A DNA stretch of 64,000 nt from Bacillota bacterium (GCA_023459335.1 JAEWUO010000030.1:1-64000), one strand, 5' to 3'; positions 17,540 to 26,841 are shown, numbered from the stretch's first letter. The notes: a model not told the origin generated them from the letters alone. Translations and numbers: made by a program.

Positions 17540-18793
17540 ATGCACATCGGATATGCCTGTCTGACCGTCGCCGTGGAAGGCGCAAAAATACGAAACTGCA
17601 CGCTGAAAACCGCTTCCCCGGAGCGGCTGATGGCGCTCGCGGGCGAGAACCTCTATGCGCTCGAGCGCATGATCGATTATAACATCTCGAACAACATCCG
17701 CCTCTATCGAATCAGCTCGGACCTTGTCCCCTTTGGCTCCAGCCTCGCAGCCGGATTGCCGTGGGATTCGTTTTTTATGCCGCAAATCACCCGCATCGCC
17801 GAAAAAATCAGGCGTAGCGGCATGCGCGTCTCCATGCACCCCGGACAGTACACGGTGCTCAATTCGCCCGACGGCGGCGTCGTACACCGCGCGATGCGCG
17901 ATTTGTCGTATCACGCGCGCGTTCTCGACGCGCTGGGCCTCGGCGTTTCGCACAAGATCATTCTCCACGTCGGCGGGAAATATGGAGACGCCATTTCCGC
18001 GCGCACTCGTTTTGCCGCGGCATTCCGCGATCTCGATCCCGCCGTTTCCCGCCGCATCGCGCTTGAAAACGACGGAAGCATTTTCAACATATCCGAAGTG
18101 CTGGACCTCTGCTGTGCCATCGGCGCGCCCGCCGTCTACGACAACCTGCACAACGCGATCCACCCCGCCGACCCGCTAAAAAGCGACGATCACTGGGTCA
18201 GTCTCTGCCGTGCGACCTGGAATCCGTCCGACGGCGCGCAAAAGACGCACTACTCTCAGCAGGATCCCGATAAACCGCGCGGCGCGCACTCGGAGACCGT
18301 TTCGATCAGCCGGTTTTTGGAATATGATCACGGAATTTCGGGTGAAAAACCGGATATCATGCTGGAAGTGAAGGATAAAAACCGCTCGGCGGTCAAGTGC
18401 CAGCTCTGCCTTTCTCCACCGGATCAGCGCCTGATGGAAACCGAGTGGGGACGCTATAAATACTGCGTGCTGGAGCGCTCGCCGGAGGCATACGGAGAGA
18501 TTCGCGCTATGCTGAAAGATAAGCGCGGAGACAGCGCGATTGCCTTTTACACCCTTGTCGAGCGTGCGCTCGCGCTGCCGGAAAACAAAGGCCGCGCTCT
18601 CAACGCGCTGGAGCACGTCTGGGGTTATTTTCCCGAATGCGCCTCAAAAGCCGAGGCGCGAAGATACGCCGCCCTGCGCGACGGATTTGCGGCGGGCGCC
18701 GTTCCGCTCGGGCAGGTGAAACGCTTGTTGTACCGATTTGCGCAGCAGTACCGGCAGGATTACCTGCTCGGCTCATATTACTTTTTAAACTGA
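17540..18793 (+). CDS. uvsE: UV DNA damage endonuclease
   Basis: 417 residues. UvsE/UVDE nicks DNA 5' of cyclobutane dimers, 6-4 photoproducts and abasic sites, using a TIM barrel with metal-binding His/Glu/Asp residues. Visible are the N-terminal IGYACLTV, the RISSDLVPFGS strand, SMHPGQYTVLNSP, ILHVGGKYGD, ALENDGS and YDNLHNAI, which carry the metal ligands. The C-terminal 120 residues (CQLCLSPPD onward) are an extra helical region also seen in clostridial members. ATG 17540 is preferred over GTG 17531, which lies within the ribosome site. The enzyme is unexpected in a gut anaerobe and suggests exposure to UV or reactive damage during transmission. Confidence 0.92.
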   Translation: MHIGYACLTVAVEGAKIRNCTLKTASPERLMALAGENLYALERMIDYNISNNIRLYRISSDLVPFGSSLAAGLPWDSFFMPQITRIAEKIRRSGMRVSMHPGQYTVLNSPDGGVVHRAMRDLSYHARVLDALGLGVSHKIILHVGGKYGDAISARTRFAAAFRDLDPAVSRRIALENDGSIFNISEVLDLCCAIGAPAVYDNLHNAIHPADPLKSDDHWVSLCRATWNPSDGAQKTHYSQQDPDKPRGAHSETVSISRFLEYDHGISGEKPDIMLEVKDKNRSAVKCQLCLSPPDQRLMETEWGRYKYCVLERSPEAYGEIRAMLKDKRGDSAIAFYTLVERALALPENKGRALNALEHVWGYFPECASKAEARRYAALRDGFAAGAVPLGQVKRLLYRFAQQYRQDYLLGSYYFLN

Positions 18794-18845
18794 CGAAAAA
18801 AATGCCGCCGAAACCGAATGACAACACAGGAAAGGAGCTGTTACC

Positions 18846-19661
18846 ATGGAAACTCGCACCGTACCCAAATGGCTCAAGTGGCTGATTCTGCTCTCATTGA
18901 TCGCCATGCTCGCCGTCAACGCGCTCTCATCGATCCTTCCGATCAACGGTGTCACGCCAAAGGAAGTTTCCGACCGCTACCCCAACCTCTTCGTACCTGC
19001 GCCGCTGGCGTTTTCCATCTGGGGCGTGATCTATCTCCTCGTAATCGCTTACACGCTCTACCAGTTCGGGCTGTTCCGCAAAAAAGGAGAGGCGGTCAAC
19101 GCCGCGCTTCTGACAAAAACCGGCGTCTTCTTCATCATTTCCAGCCTGTTCAATCTCTCCTGGATACTCGCCTGGCATTACGGCCAGCTCGCTCTGTCGT
19201 TCGTCATCCTCGCGCTGTTTCTGTTTACGATGATCCAGCTCCGCTTAAGCATCCGTGCCCGGGAACCGCTCTCTCTCAAAGAAAAATGGTTCGTCCGCCT
19301 GCCGTTTTCGGTCTATTTCGGCTGGATTACGGTCGCGACCATCGCGGGCGCGGTCGCGCTACTCGTCGGGTACGGTTTTTCCGGTCTCGGCATCAGCGAA
19401 CCCGCGTGGGCGGTGATCATTCTGCTCGTCGGTGCGGGTATCGGAATCGCCACCGCGCTAACGTTCCGGGATATCGCGTATCTGCTCGTATTCGTCTGGG
19501 CATACACCAATATCCTGATGAACCATCTCTCCGCGTCCGGCTTTGCGGGCAGATATCCGGGGGTAATCGCCGTGCTGGCGTTCTGCCTCGCCGCGTTTAT
19601 CGCGGTGATCTTCGCGCTTGCGCTGCGAAAAAAACCGGCGAAGTCACCGCATATCTCGTAA
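18846..19661 (+). CDS. TspO/MBR-like tryptophan-rich membrane protein
   Basis: 271 residues with seven to eight hydrophobic helices. The N-terminal block APLAFSIWGVIYLLVIAYTLYQ is characteristic of the tryptophan-rich TspO/MBR-related proteins in Firmicutes, here in the longer (260-280 residue) form rather than the 160-residue TspO. TspO proteins bind porphyrins or other hydrophobic ligands; this longer subgroup has no established function. AAAGGAG lies 8 bases before the ATG. It follows uvsE by 52 bases. Confidence 0.75.
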   Translation: METRTVPKWLKWLILLSLIAMLAVNALSSILPINGVTPKEVSDRYPNLFVPAPLAFSIWGVIYLLVIAYTLYQFGLFRKKGEAVNAALLTKTGVFFIISSLFNLSWILAWHYGQLALSFVILALFLFTMIQLRLSIRAREPLSLKEKWFVRLPFSVYFGWITVATIAGAVALLVGYGFSGLGISEPAWAVIILLVGAGIGIATALTFRDIAYLLVFVWAYTNILMNHLSASGFAGRYPGVIAVLAFCLAAFIAVIFALALRKKPAKSPHIS

Positions 19662-19730
19662 GGGTTAAGAGAATACTGTGCAATTCAAATGTATCTTGCA
19701 CGCCATCCATCATAAGAACGGGGTGACGAC

Positions 19731-21320
19731 ATGAAAGACACATGCGATGTACTCATCGTCGGCGCGGGCGCGGCAGGGCTGACCGCCGCGGCTTACTGCG
19801 CGAAAGCAGGGCTCGATACGCTCGTATGCGAGCGCGCGGAGCGGATCGGCGGCTTTGTTGGAAGTTTTGAACGCGAAGGATTCGTTTTCGACGCGGGCAT
19901 CCGCGCGTTCGAAGACTCCGGCGTACTGACACCCATGCTGCGATCGCTGGGTATCCCGCTCGTTTTTTCGCAAAATCCGGTCACGATCGGCATTCAGGAT
20001 CGCGCTGTACGGCTCGAAGGCGAGCGGGGTCTGCGGGATTACGCCGATCTGTTCCGGTCGTTCTTTCCCGATCAGGCAGGAGCAATCGACGCGATCATCG
20101 CCGACATCACACGCGTCATGCGCTATATGGACGTGCTCTATGGCATCGAAAACCCGCTCTTTCTCGAAGACGAGCGGAAAGATCCGCGGTACCTGACAAA
20201 AACGCTTCTGCCCTGGATGATCAAATACTCCCTCAACATCAAGAAGGCGGACAGACTGCGCGAACCGATCCGGCAATACCTAAAAAAGTTCACGACGTCC
20301 GAACCTCTCGTCGACATGATCTGCCAGCATTTTTTTGTGGACACGCCCACATTCTTCGCGCTGAGCTATTTCGGGCTATATCTCGATTACCGCTATCCCG
20401 TCGGCGGAATGGGCATGCTTCCGGCAAAACTGGCGGAATTCATCGTTTTTCACAACGGCGAACTTCAAACCGGAGCGGAAGTTACGGGGGTTTTTCCGCT
20501 CGCACATACCGCCCGGCTCGCGGACGGACGCTCCGTGCGCTACCGCCAGCTCGTCTGGGCCGCCGATCAGACAGCGCTCTACCGCGCGCTGGGCGAACCT
20601 GCCGCAAAACAAACGCTGCGTCAAAAAGCGCTCGTCGAACGAAGCCGCGGCATCGATTCCGTGCTGACCGTGTTCGTGGCGGCGGATACCGCCCCTGTCG
20701 AGATCGCCGCCGCCTGCGGCGCGCACGCGTTCTATACGGCCTCCACTTTGGGGTTATCTGCGCTGCCGGACTGGCATTCCGCCGCTCGCGAAGGGTTCGA
20801 TTCGCTGAAGAACTGGGTCATCTCGTATTTGGAAAAGACGACTTACGAAATCTCAACGCCAGCTTTGCGGGACGCATCTCTCGCGCCCGCCGGAAAGGCC
20901 GGGCTGATCGTCAGCACGCTCTTCGATTATGAACTGACGAAATACTTTTTCGATGCCGGCGAATATGATTCCCTCAAGTCGCTCGCACAGGATACCGTTT
21001 TGCGCGTGCTCGGTACCATGCTCCTGCCGCGCCTGCCGGAGCGCGTCATTTTTTCACTTTGTTCCACGCCGCTGACGATCGAGCGCGAAACGGGCGCGCG
21101 GCACGGCGCCATTACGGGCTGGGCGCATACGAATTCCCCAATGCCCGCCGTTCATCGCTTTGGCGAAATTCGCAAGGCCATCCGCACCGGGCTGACAGAC
21201 GTCCTGCAGTGCGGCATGTGGACCTTCAGTCCCGCGGGTATGCCCGTCTCCATCATCACCGGCAAACTCGCGGCGGACGAAGCAATCCGCCGGCTGAAAC
21301 GTCCGAGGGCAGCAACATGA
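19731..21320 (+). CDS. FAD-dependent desaturase/oxidoreductase, CrtI/CrtN-like
   Basis: 529 residues. The dinucleotide-binding motif VLIVGAGAAGLTAAAYCAKAG is at residues 7-27, followed by the RIGGFVGSF-type loop, and the C-terminal half has the family's ITGWAHTNSPMPA and GMWTFSPAGMPVSIITGKLAA flavin-contact segments. Such enzymes desaturate or oxidise carotenoid-like polyenes. The gene overlaps the glycosyltransferase gene (ATGA), and the trio with the acyltransferase mirrors CrtN/P-CrtQ-CrtO of staphyloxanthin synthesis in gene length and order type. No squalene/phytoene-type synthase is nearby, so the true lipid substrate is uncertain. Confidence 0.8.
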   Translation: MKDTCDVLIVGAGAAGLTAAAYCAKAGLDTLVCERAERIGGFVGSFEREGFVFDAGIRAFEDSGVLTPMLRSLGIPLVFSQNPVTIGIQDRAVRLEGERGLRDYADLFRSFFPDQAGAIDAIIADITRVMRYMDVLYGIENPLFLEDERKDPRYLTKTLLPWMIKYSLNIKKADRLREPIRQYLKKFTTSEPLVDMICQHFFVDTPTFFALSYFGLYLDYRYPVGGMGMLPAKLAEFIVFHNGELQTGAEVTGVFPLAHTARLADGRSVRYRQLVWAADQTALYRALGEPAAKQTLRQKALVERSRGIDSVLTVFVAADTAPVEIAAACGAHAFYTASTLGLSALPDWHSAAREGFDSLKNWVISYLEKTTYEISTPALRDASLAPAGKAGLIVSTLFDYELTKYFFDAGEYDSLKSLAQDTVLRVLGTMLLPRLPERVIFSLCSTPLTIERETGARHGAITGWAHTNSPMPAVHRFGEIRKAIRTGLTDVLQCGMWTFSPAGMPVSIITGKLAADEAIRRLKRPRAAT

Positions 21321-22411
21321 CTGGTTTCTGGATTGAGCTTGCGGTTCTGCTGCTTGGTTTGGCTTCGGCGGCGCTCCTCTTCTGGCGCATCCCGCGCCTG
21401 CCGGATGCGCGGAACGCCGAAGGCTCCCGCGTTTCGGTCGTCATCCCCGCGCGCAATGAAGAGCATACGATACCGCTGTTGCTTGCGGATTTAAAAAAAC
21501 AATCGTACCCCCCGCTGGAAGTCCTCGTTGTGGACGACGGTTCGGAGGACGACACGGCGCAGCTCGCACGTTCCTTAGGCGCAGACGTACTCTCCCTGCC
21601 GGAGAAACCCGCGGATTGGATCGGCAAAAGCTGGGCCTGCCATCAGGGCGCAAAGGCCGCCCGCGGCGATGTCTTCGTCTTTCTGGATGCGGACGTGCGC
21701 CTTTCGCAGGACGGTCTGCGCCGTATCGTGTGTGCTTATGAAGCGTATGGGACGATATCCGTCCAACCTTACCATATCATGCGGAAGCCCTACGAGCAGA
21801 GCGCCCTGTTCTTCAACCTTATACAGATCGGCGCAAACGGAACCGCGCTGCCGAAAGCGCTCCATATCGGTTTGTTCGGCCCGGTCATCGCCATTTCGCG
21901 CGCGGATTATTTCGCAGCTGGCGGGCACGAGGCAGTCAGATCCGCCGTCGTGGAAGATATGGCGCTCGCGCGAAATCTGCGGCGTGCGAATATTCCTTAT
22001 TCCGTCTTTGTCGGAGACGCCGGCGTATCGTTTCGTATGTATCCTGCCGGATTTCGATCCCTCTGGCAGGGGTTTACGAAAAATCTCGCAACGGGCGCGG
22101 CCAGAACGCCGGTTTCGCTCTTTCTGCCTGTCTCGCTGTTTCTTGCTTCCGTTATCTCCGCGCCGCTCCATCTGATCCTCTCCCTCGCGCGCGGCGAACC
22201 GCTCGCCCTGCTTTACGGTGCGCTGTATCTTCTCTGGGCGGTCGTGCTTTTTTTGCTCGGCAGGCGCATCGGTCGGTTTTCTTTACTGACGCCGGTCCTC
22301 TACCCCCTGCCGCTGGCGGTGTTCCTGCTGGTGTTTTTTTACTCTGTCTTTTTACGATTGTTTCACGGAAAAGTATGCTGGAAAGGACGGGTTATCAAAC
22401 CCGAACGGTGA
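21317..22411 (+). CDS. Family 2 glycosyltransferase, CrtQ-like
   Basis: 364 residues. An N-terminal transmembrane helix is followed by a GT-A domain with VVIPARNEEHTIPLLLADL, VVDDGSEDDT and the D-A-D motif FVFLDADVRL, then VVEDMALARNLR (the acidic catalytic segment), and two to three C-terminal membrane helices from about residue 265. CrtQ attaches glucose to the carboxyl end of diaponeurosporenoate, and the length is close to CrtQ. Start ATG 21317 overlaps the stop of the desaturase. The acceptor is inferred only from the neighbours. Confidence 0.82.
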   Translation: MTGFWIELAVLLLGLASAALLFWRIPRLPDARNAEGSRVSVVIPARNEEHTIPLLLADLKKQSYPPLEVLVVDDGSEDDTAQLARSLGADVLSLPEKPADWIGKSWACHQGAKAARGDVFVFLDADVRLSQDGLRRIVCAYEAYGTISVQPYHIMRKPYEQSALFFNLIQIGANGTALPKALHIGLFGPVIAISRADYFAAGGHEAVRSAVVEDMALARNLRRANIPYSVFVGDAGVSFRMYPAGFRSLWQGFTKNLATGAARTPVSLFLPVSLFLASVISAPLHLILSLARGEPLALLYGALYLLWAVVLFLLGRRIGRFSLLTPVLYPLPLAVFLLVFFYSVFLRLFHGKVCWKGRVIKPER

Positions 22412-22414
22412 ACG

Positions 22415-22924
22415 ATGCAAGTCTTTTTTCCGGGCACGTTCGTGACGCTCGTATTGATTTTCGCGATCTGGGCGCTGGTTCCATTGCTGTTCGCCTGGCT
22501 TTGCCTGTTTTTACCGGACAGGTTTTTTACTCCGAACCGCTTTTTCTGGCAATCACACGGTTGGGAACAGGGAGGGCGTATCTATGAAACGCTGTTCCGC
22601 ATCAAAAGCTGGAAATATCTGCTGCCGGACGGCGGCAACGTCTGGAAATCGCGCGGGTACCAGAAACGCAGACTGGCAGACTATACAGAGGAAAATCTGA
22701 AGCGTTTTCTCATCGAATCCGCGCGCGGCGAACTGACGCACTGGCTTGGCATCCTCCCCTTCTGGGTGTTCGGATTCTTCGCGCCGCCGTATGTCGTTTG
22801 GATCATGCTCGCTTACGCTTTGATCGTCAACCTGCCCTGCATCCTTGCGCAGCGGTATAATCGCCCGCGCGTTTTCGCGCTGCTGGCGCGGCGCTACCCC
22901 GATTCGCCCGAAAATCAAGCCTGA
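22415..22924 (+). CDS. CrtO-like glycosyl-carotenoid acyltransferase
   Basis: 169 residues, close to CrtO of Staphylococcus (about 165). It has an N-terminal hydrophobic pair of helices, then a conserved amphipathic block (YETLFRIKSWKYLLPDGGNVW, FLIESARGELTHWLGILPFWVF) and a C-terminal helix ending NRPRVFALLARR. CrtO esterifies the glucose of glycosylated diaponeurosporenoate with a fatty acid at the membrane. The gene follows the glycosyltransferase by three bases. The family assignment is from pattern and length, so moderate certainty. Confidence 0.72.
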   Translation: MQVFFPGTFVTLVLIFAIWALVPLLFAWLCLFLPDRFFTPNRFFWQSHGWEQGGRIYETLFRIKSWKYLLPDGGNVWKSRGYQKRRLADYTEENLKRFLIESARGELTHWLGILPFWVFGFFAPPYVVWIMLAYALIVNLPCILAQRYNRPRVFALLARRYPDSPENQA

Positions 22925-22932
22925 AACAGCGC

Positions 22933-22970
22933 ATACAAACGCCCGCCGGTTTCCCGGCGGGCGTTTGTAT
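22933..22970. terminator. Bidirectional terminator, 17-bp stem
   Basis: Stem 22933-22949 pairs perfectly with 22954-22970, loop TTTC, with T-rich arms. It ends both the acyltransferase and the convergent HD-GYP transcripts. Confidence 0.9.
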
Positions 22971-22980
22971 TCTTCACTGA

Positions 22981-23985
22981 TTACGCGATGGTTCCCGTAT
23001 TTGCCAGTTCTAGAAACACTTCGACCAGCTCGGGGTCGAACTGCGTACCGGCGTTGCGTTTGATTTCTTCCATACATTGATCGAAGCTCATCGCCTCGCG
23101 GTAAGGGCGGCAGGAACGCATTGCGTCGTAGGTGTCCGCGATGGCAATCACGCGCGAGCCTTCCGGTATCTCCCTGCCCAACCTGCCGTCGGGATACCCC
23201 TTTCCGTCGAAGCGTTCGTGATGATACCGAATGATCGGCCAGATACGGCTGCCCGGATCGAGCGGGCGGATGATGTCCCCCGCAAGTCTGCTGTGCTGCT
23301 TGATGGTTTCATACTCTTCGACGGTCAGGCGGCCGGGTTTATGGACAATCGCGTCCGGAATGCAGATTTTCCCGATATCATGCAGCTTAGCCGCCCACAA
23401 GACGTCCAGATAGTGCTCGTTGATTCCGTGTATCTGCTCGTAGAGTTTGATAGAGATGTCGCAGACGCGCTTGGAGTGGCCGTTGGTGTAGAGATCCCGC
23501 GCTTCCAATAAGTTCGTGAGCCTTTCCATGCTCGTCATCATGAGCCCTTGAAACTTTTCCCGAAGGGTATCGTGCGCAATCTCCTGCGCGCGCTGGTAGG
23601 CCGCCTTCGCCTCATCGGCTTTTCTTCGCTCGGTGATATCGCGCGAAAATACGGCGATTCCCTGCAGCTCGTGTTCGCCGTCAAACACCGGCGCATATAC
23701 GTTTTCATAAAACTTGTCGTTGGCCGAATCGGTCACCATGCGGCTGAACGTTGCGCCTTCATGCGTCTGGAGATAAGTCAGCGCGCGCGTAACCTTTTCC
23801 CGGGAGGATTCCTTATGGCAGTCCAGTAAGCTATTGCCCATGATATCGTCTCGTTTTATCTTGCGAATCTGTTCGGCGGCGTCATTGACAAAGACGATCG
23901 TTCCGTTCGCGTCGGACAGGATGATGCCATCCTGCATCTGCTGCAGGACCATACTGTATAAGCGATTGATCCACTCTTCGCTCAT
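22981..23985 (-). CDS. PAS - HD-GYP protein, probable cyclic-di-GMP phosphodiesterase
   Basis: 334 residues: a PAS domain (about 8-120, with a DCHKES turn after GNSLL), a linker helix (120-150) and an HD-GYP domain (155-330). The HD pair is LHDIGK (201-206), the other metal ligands are in NGHSKR and KQHSRLAGDII and YHHERFDG, and the signature GKGYP (261-265) is intact, followed by ADTYDAMRSCRPYR. Active HD-GYP proteins degrade c-di-GMP to pGpG or GMP; the GYP residues argue for activity. The PAS domain should sense an unknown signal, perhaps redox. No membrane segment. Confidence 0.9.
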   Translation of the reverse strand: MSEEWINRLYSMVLQQMQDGIILSDANGTIVFVNDAAEQIRKIKRDDIMGNSLLDCHKESSREKVTRALTYLQTHEGATFSRMVTDSANDKFYENVYAPVFDGEHELQGIAVFSRDITERRKADEAKAAYQRAQEIAHDTLREKFQGLMMTSMERLTNLLEARDLYTNGHSKRVCDISIKLYEQIHGINEHYLDVLWAAKLHDIGKICIPDAIVHKPGRLTVEEYETIKQHSRLAGDIIRPLDPGSRIWPIIRYHHERFDGKGYPDGRLGREIPEGSRVIAIADTYDAMRSCRPYREAMSFDQCMEEIKRNAGTQFDPELVEVFLELANTGTIA

Positions 23986-24063
23986 GTGTCATCCCCTCTT
24001 ATTCAGTCTCTTGTGCCCGCTTTCGCCGGTTCCTCCTAAACAGTAATCCTTATGAACAGAATT

Positions 24064-24092
24064 ACTATATAACGCTGTGCTTTATTTTGCAA
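24064..24092 (-). promoter_or_regulatory. Promoter of the HD-GYP gene
   Basis: Minus strand TTGCAA (24092-24087), 17 bp, TATAGT (24069-24064). The rest of the 23986-24296 gap holds only the DegV terminator and AT-rich DNA. Confidence 0.6.
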
Positions 24093-24194
24093 TAGTCTGT
24101 TTAGCTGGTGATTTATCCGCCTATTTCTGATTATAGATGTTTGTAAATACCATCATATTTTGTTTCGACGTAACAAATACTTATCGCTGGATAT

Positions 24195-24225
24195 AAAAGC
24201 GGAGCCCCATCCCAGAGCGCTCCGC
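24195..24225 (-). terminator. Terminator downstream of the second DegV gene
   Basis: On the minus strand GCGGAGC pairs with GCTCCGC (24225-24219 with 24205-24199) and is followed by TTTTATAT. It lies about 70 bases after the DegV stop. Confidence 0.6.
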
Positions 24226-24296
24226 CATTTGGAATAAATTAATATAATTGCATAATATACTATTTTATACGTTTATTCCTGTTGATATGACATCCT

Positions 24297-25166
24297 TTAG
24301 AAAAAGAATAATCCGAGTGCGCCCGGACCGACGTGCGACGCCGTACAGGGTTCGAAGCAGACGACGGTAACGCTGACGTCAGGATAGCGTTCGATGATGT
24401 CCGCCGCGAGCATATGCGCCTCGTCTTCGCAGCCGGTATGCGTAATGCCGACGATGCGGTTGTCCCTGTTCGCCACATGAAGCTGTTCAAAGAGATCCAG
24501 CAGCGTCTTAATTGCTTTTTTTCGCCCCAGAATCTTCAGATCGAGAACGATTTTTCCTTCCTCGTCGCCTTTGAGGATGGGCTTCAGATGCATGATGCCG
24601 CCGGCAAGCGCCGCGCTGCCGGAGATTCTGCCGCCGCGCCGGAGGAAATTAAGGTCGTCCACCATGAAATAAGAACGAATTTCGTGGCTGCGCCGCTCGG
24701 CATGCGCCGCCGCTTCGTCCACACTTGCGCCGGAATCGCGCAGTTTCACCGTTTCGAGCAGGATCATGCCCTCGCCGATGGTCGCCGTCAGCGTGTCCAC
24801 GACGTGCAGTTTCCGTTCGGGGTACTTTTTCTGAAGGATTTCGGCAGCCTTCTGCCCCGCCCCGCAGGTACCGCTGATCCCGCCTGCCATGCCCAGATAA
24901 AGGATATCTTCGCCCGCCAACAAGCGCGGCTCGAATGCGGCGAGAAAAGCAGCCGTATTGACCATGGAAGTCTTCATCTCCATCGCGCTGTCTTCCCGCA
25001 TCCGCCGGAAGAACGCTTCGCTGTCGAATACGACGCCCGGTTCATAGCAAAGAATCTCTTTCTCATCGTTGATGGTGAGCATCAGAGAAACAACCTCGAC
25101 CCGGTTGGACGTATACTCCGCTTCGGTCAGGTTCGCCGATGAATCGGTGAGGAGTGCGAAAGACAT
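24297..25166 (-). CDS. DegV family fatty-acid-binding protein (second copy)
   Basis: 289 residues. The N-terminus LLTDSSANLTEAEY and the segment MKTSMVNTAAF (equivalent of the TS-P acyl-contact motif), then LYLGMAGGISGTC and DTLTATIGEGM match the DegV fold. Different FakB-type DegV proteins in one genome usually prefer different acyl chains, so this and the 1604-2449 copy may divide saturated and unsaturated substrates; that is inference. GAGGTGA precedes ATG 25166. Ends with an unusual FFF tail. The divergent neighbour is a DUF1836 gene. Confidence 0.9.
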   Translation of the reverse strand: MSFALLTDSSANLTEAEYTSNRVEVVSLMLTINDEKEILCYEPGVVFDSEAFFRRMREDSAMEMKTSMVNTAAFLAAFEPRLLAGEDILYLGMAGGISGTCGAGQKAAEILQKKYPERKLHVVDTLTATIGEGMILLETVKLRDSGASVDEAAAHAERRSHEIRSYFMVDDLNFLRRGGRISGSAALAGGIMHLKPILKGDEEGKIVLDLKILGRKKAIKTLLDLFEQLHVANRDNRIVGITHTGCEDEAHMLAADIIERYPDVSVTVVCFEPCTASHVGPGALGLFFF

Positions 25167-25309
25167 AGTTTATTTCACCTCGTTTCCTTGTTCGTTAAAC
25201 CATATTACCCGTTTTCCGTTATTATGTAAAGAGGTGTTGTGAAAACTTCATCTGGTATTTTATGAAAGAAACGATTATAATGAAACAAATCCGGCGAAAG
25301 GGGAATCCC

Positions 25310-25912
25310 ATGCTGTACGAAAAAAAGCAGGTGGCAGAAAAGCTCCTGCGCTGGGAACACTTTTTGGATTCCTTCCGTTTGCCGGAGTGGGAAAATCTCC
25401 CGAAGATCGACTTCTATCTGGACCAGGTCATCGCGCTCGTCAACCAATACCTCGGTTTTTTCGTGTACGACCCGGCCGAAGAGAAGCTGCTTACTCCCTC
25501 CATGGTGAATAATTACGTCAAGCTGCGGCTCATTCCGCCGCCGGTGCGCAAGAAATACGGCAGGAAACACATCGCGCTGCTGTTGATGATCTGCACGTTT
25601 AAGCAGTCCGTCAGCATGGCTGCCATGGCGTATATGCTCCCGCCGGACGACGAAGCGCTCATTCGCTCGGAATATGCGCGGTTCACCGCGTCATACCTGC
25701 GCATCTCGCGTTACGTCGTACAGCAGGCCAAAGCAAGCGCGGAACCGATCTTCGACGAGGCTTCCGATACGGGGACGGAAGTAAGCGACCTCGTGGTCGG
25801 CTCCTCGATTGCGGCTAGCTTTGCGCGGCTGCTCGCGGGCAAACTCATCGGGCTGCACCTTCCGGAGGAACAAGAGTCTTCGGACGGTCCGGGCGAAATG
25901 GATCATGAATAA
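25310..25912 (+). CDS. DUF1836 domain protein
   Basis: 200 residues from ATG 25310 with GAAAGGGG upstream; longer frames lack a ribosome site. The family motifs are present: LPEWENLPKIDFYLDQVIALVN, then LLTPSMVNNYVKLRLIPPPVRKKYGRKHIALLLMICTFKQ near residues 60-110. The N-terminal half resembles a MerR-like winged helix, so a DNA-binding role is often assumed, but no target is known. It lies divergent to the DegV gene. Confidence 0.85.
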   Translation: MLYEKKQVAEKLLRWEHFLDSFRLPEWENLPKIDFYLDQVIALVNQYLGFFVYDPAEEKLLTPSMVNNYVKLRLIPPPVRKKYGRKHIALLLMICTFKQSVSMAAMAYMLPPDDEALIRSEYARFTASYLRISRYVVQQAKASAEPIFDEASDTGTEVSDLVVGSSIAASFARLLAGKLIGLHLPEEQESSDGPGEMDHE

Positions 25913-25948
25913 AAACAGGGCTTCGGGAAAATCCCGAAGCCCTGTTTT
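25912..25948. terminator. Bidirectional terminator
   Basis: A 17-bp stem (25912-25928 with 25932-25948) with AAAA and TTTT at its ends separates the DUF1836 and convergent methyltransferase genes; the methyltransferase stop codon abuts it. Confidence 0.9.
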
Positions 25949-26665
25949 CTATTTCCGCCGCAACGCGATGCCGACGAAGTTCATATACTTCAGCGCGCCC
26001 GCTCCGATTGAGAGCCGGTCGTTGACGGCATACTCGTTGTCCGTATCCAGCCAGTCCTGCCAGCATTCCTCAAGACTCTCCATCTCGTATACGGAAACGA
26101 TCTCCACGCCCTCCGTCGCGGAGAGGACGTCCAGCCAGTACGCCGCGTCGTGCAGCGTATCGAGATCCTCCGCCGACCAGGAGTGCAGCAGTTCCTCCGG
26201 AATATCGTCGTGTATATCCTTGTGAAATCCCGGCGCAGCGATGAGCAGCCACCCGCCGCGCTTGACCAGCGGGAGGAGGTGTTTGCCCAGATAATCCCGG
26301 TCCAGCCCGAAATAATGGTAAGCGTCGATGCTGACGACCGCGTCGAAGAACTCCTGCGCGTATGGCAATTCGTGCGCCTCCGCATGGATGGGCACGATCT
26401 CGCGGTCCGTCAGGCCAAACTGAAGGAACCGCCGCCAGTTGTCTGTTGCTTCGATCCAAAGGTCGGTGGCAAACACCCTTTGCCCGTACTCCTTTGCGAG
26501 CATGACGGACGTCACACCGCGCCCGCATCCCAGATCGAGCACAGTCTGCCCCGCAGGAAGCGGATAATCCCTCATCAGCTCTTCCAGCAGTTTCGCCGGA
26601 TTAGGCCCCATGATGTTTTCTTTGATGAATACTTTTTCAAACATATTTGCTTTTTTATACTGCAT
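25949..26665 (-). CDS. SAM-dependent methyltransferase, class I
   Basis: 238 residues. SAM-binding motif I VLDLGCGRGVTSVML (about residues 42-56), acidic post-strand-2 residue in VFATDLW, motif for strand 4 DAVVSIDAYHYFG, and a GGWLLIAAPG post-motif are visible. The SIDAYHYFG segment is typical of the small-molecule (UbiE/Coq-like, Methyltransf_11) group. GGAAGGA is 7 bases before ATG 26665. The substrate is not evident and the upstream 289 bases hold no gene. Confidence 0.85.
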   Translation of the reverse strand: MQYKKANMFEKVFIKENIMGPNPAKLLEELMRDYPLPAGQTVLDLGCGRGVTSVMLAKEYGQRVFATDLWIEATDNWRRFLQFGLTDREIVPIHAEAHELPYAQEFFDAVVSIDAYHYFGLDRDYLGKHLLPLVKRGGWLLIAAPGFHKDIHDDIPEELLHSWSAEDLDTLHDAAYWLDVLSATEGVEIVSVYEMESLEECWQDWLDTDNEYAVNDRLSIGAGALKYMNFVGIALRRK

Positions 26666-26796
26666 GTTTCGTTCCTTCCGTTGTTTCTCTGTTCATTGCC
26701 GGCGTTTCCAAATAAAAGCGGCACGGAAATGCTCCATGCCGAATGAAACTCTTATGATTCGTGTCCGGCCTGGCGCGCTTCTGTCCGGGAACGCGT

Positions 26797-26841
26797 ACAT
26801 CGAAAAAAGCGCCTCTCGCGCGGATGGTTTCGATGTTTTTT
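26797..26841 (+). other. 9-bp inverted repeat with T tract in a gene-free gap
   Basis: ACATCGAAA (26797-26805) is inverted as TTTCGATGT (26828-26836) and followed by T residues. Between them lies GCGC-loop-GCGC which, read on the minus strand, runs into TTTTTT and could terminate the flavodoxin-operon transcript. The rest of 26666-26954 shows nothing. Confidence 0.3.
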
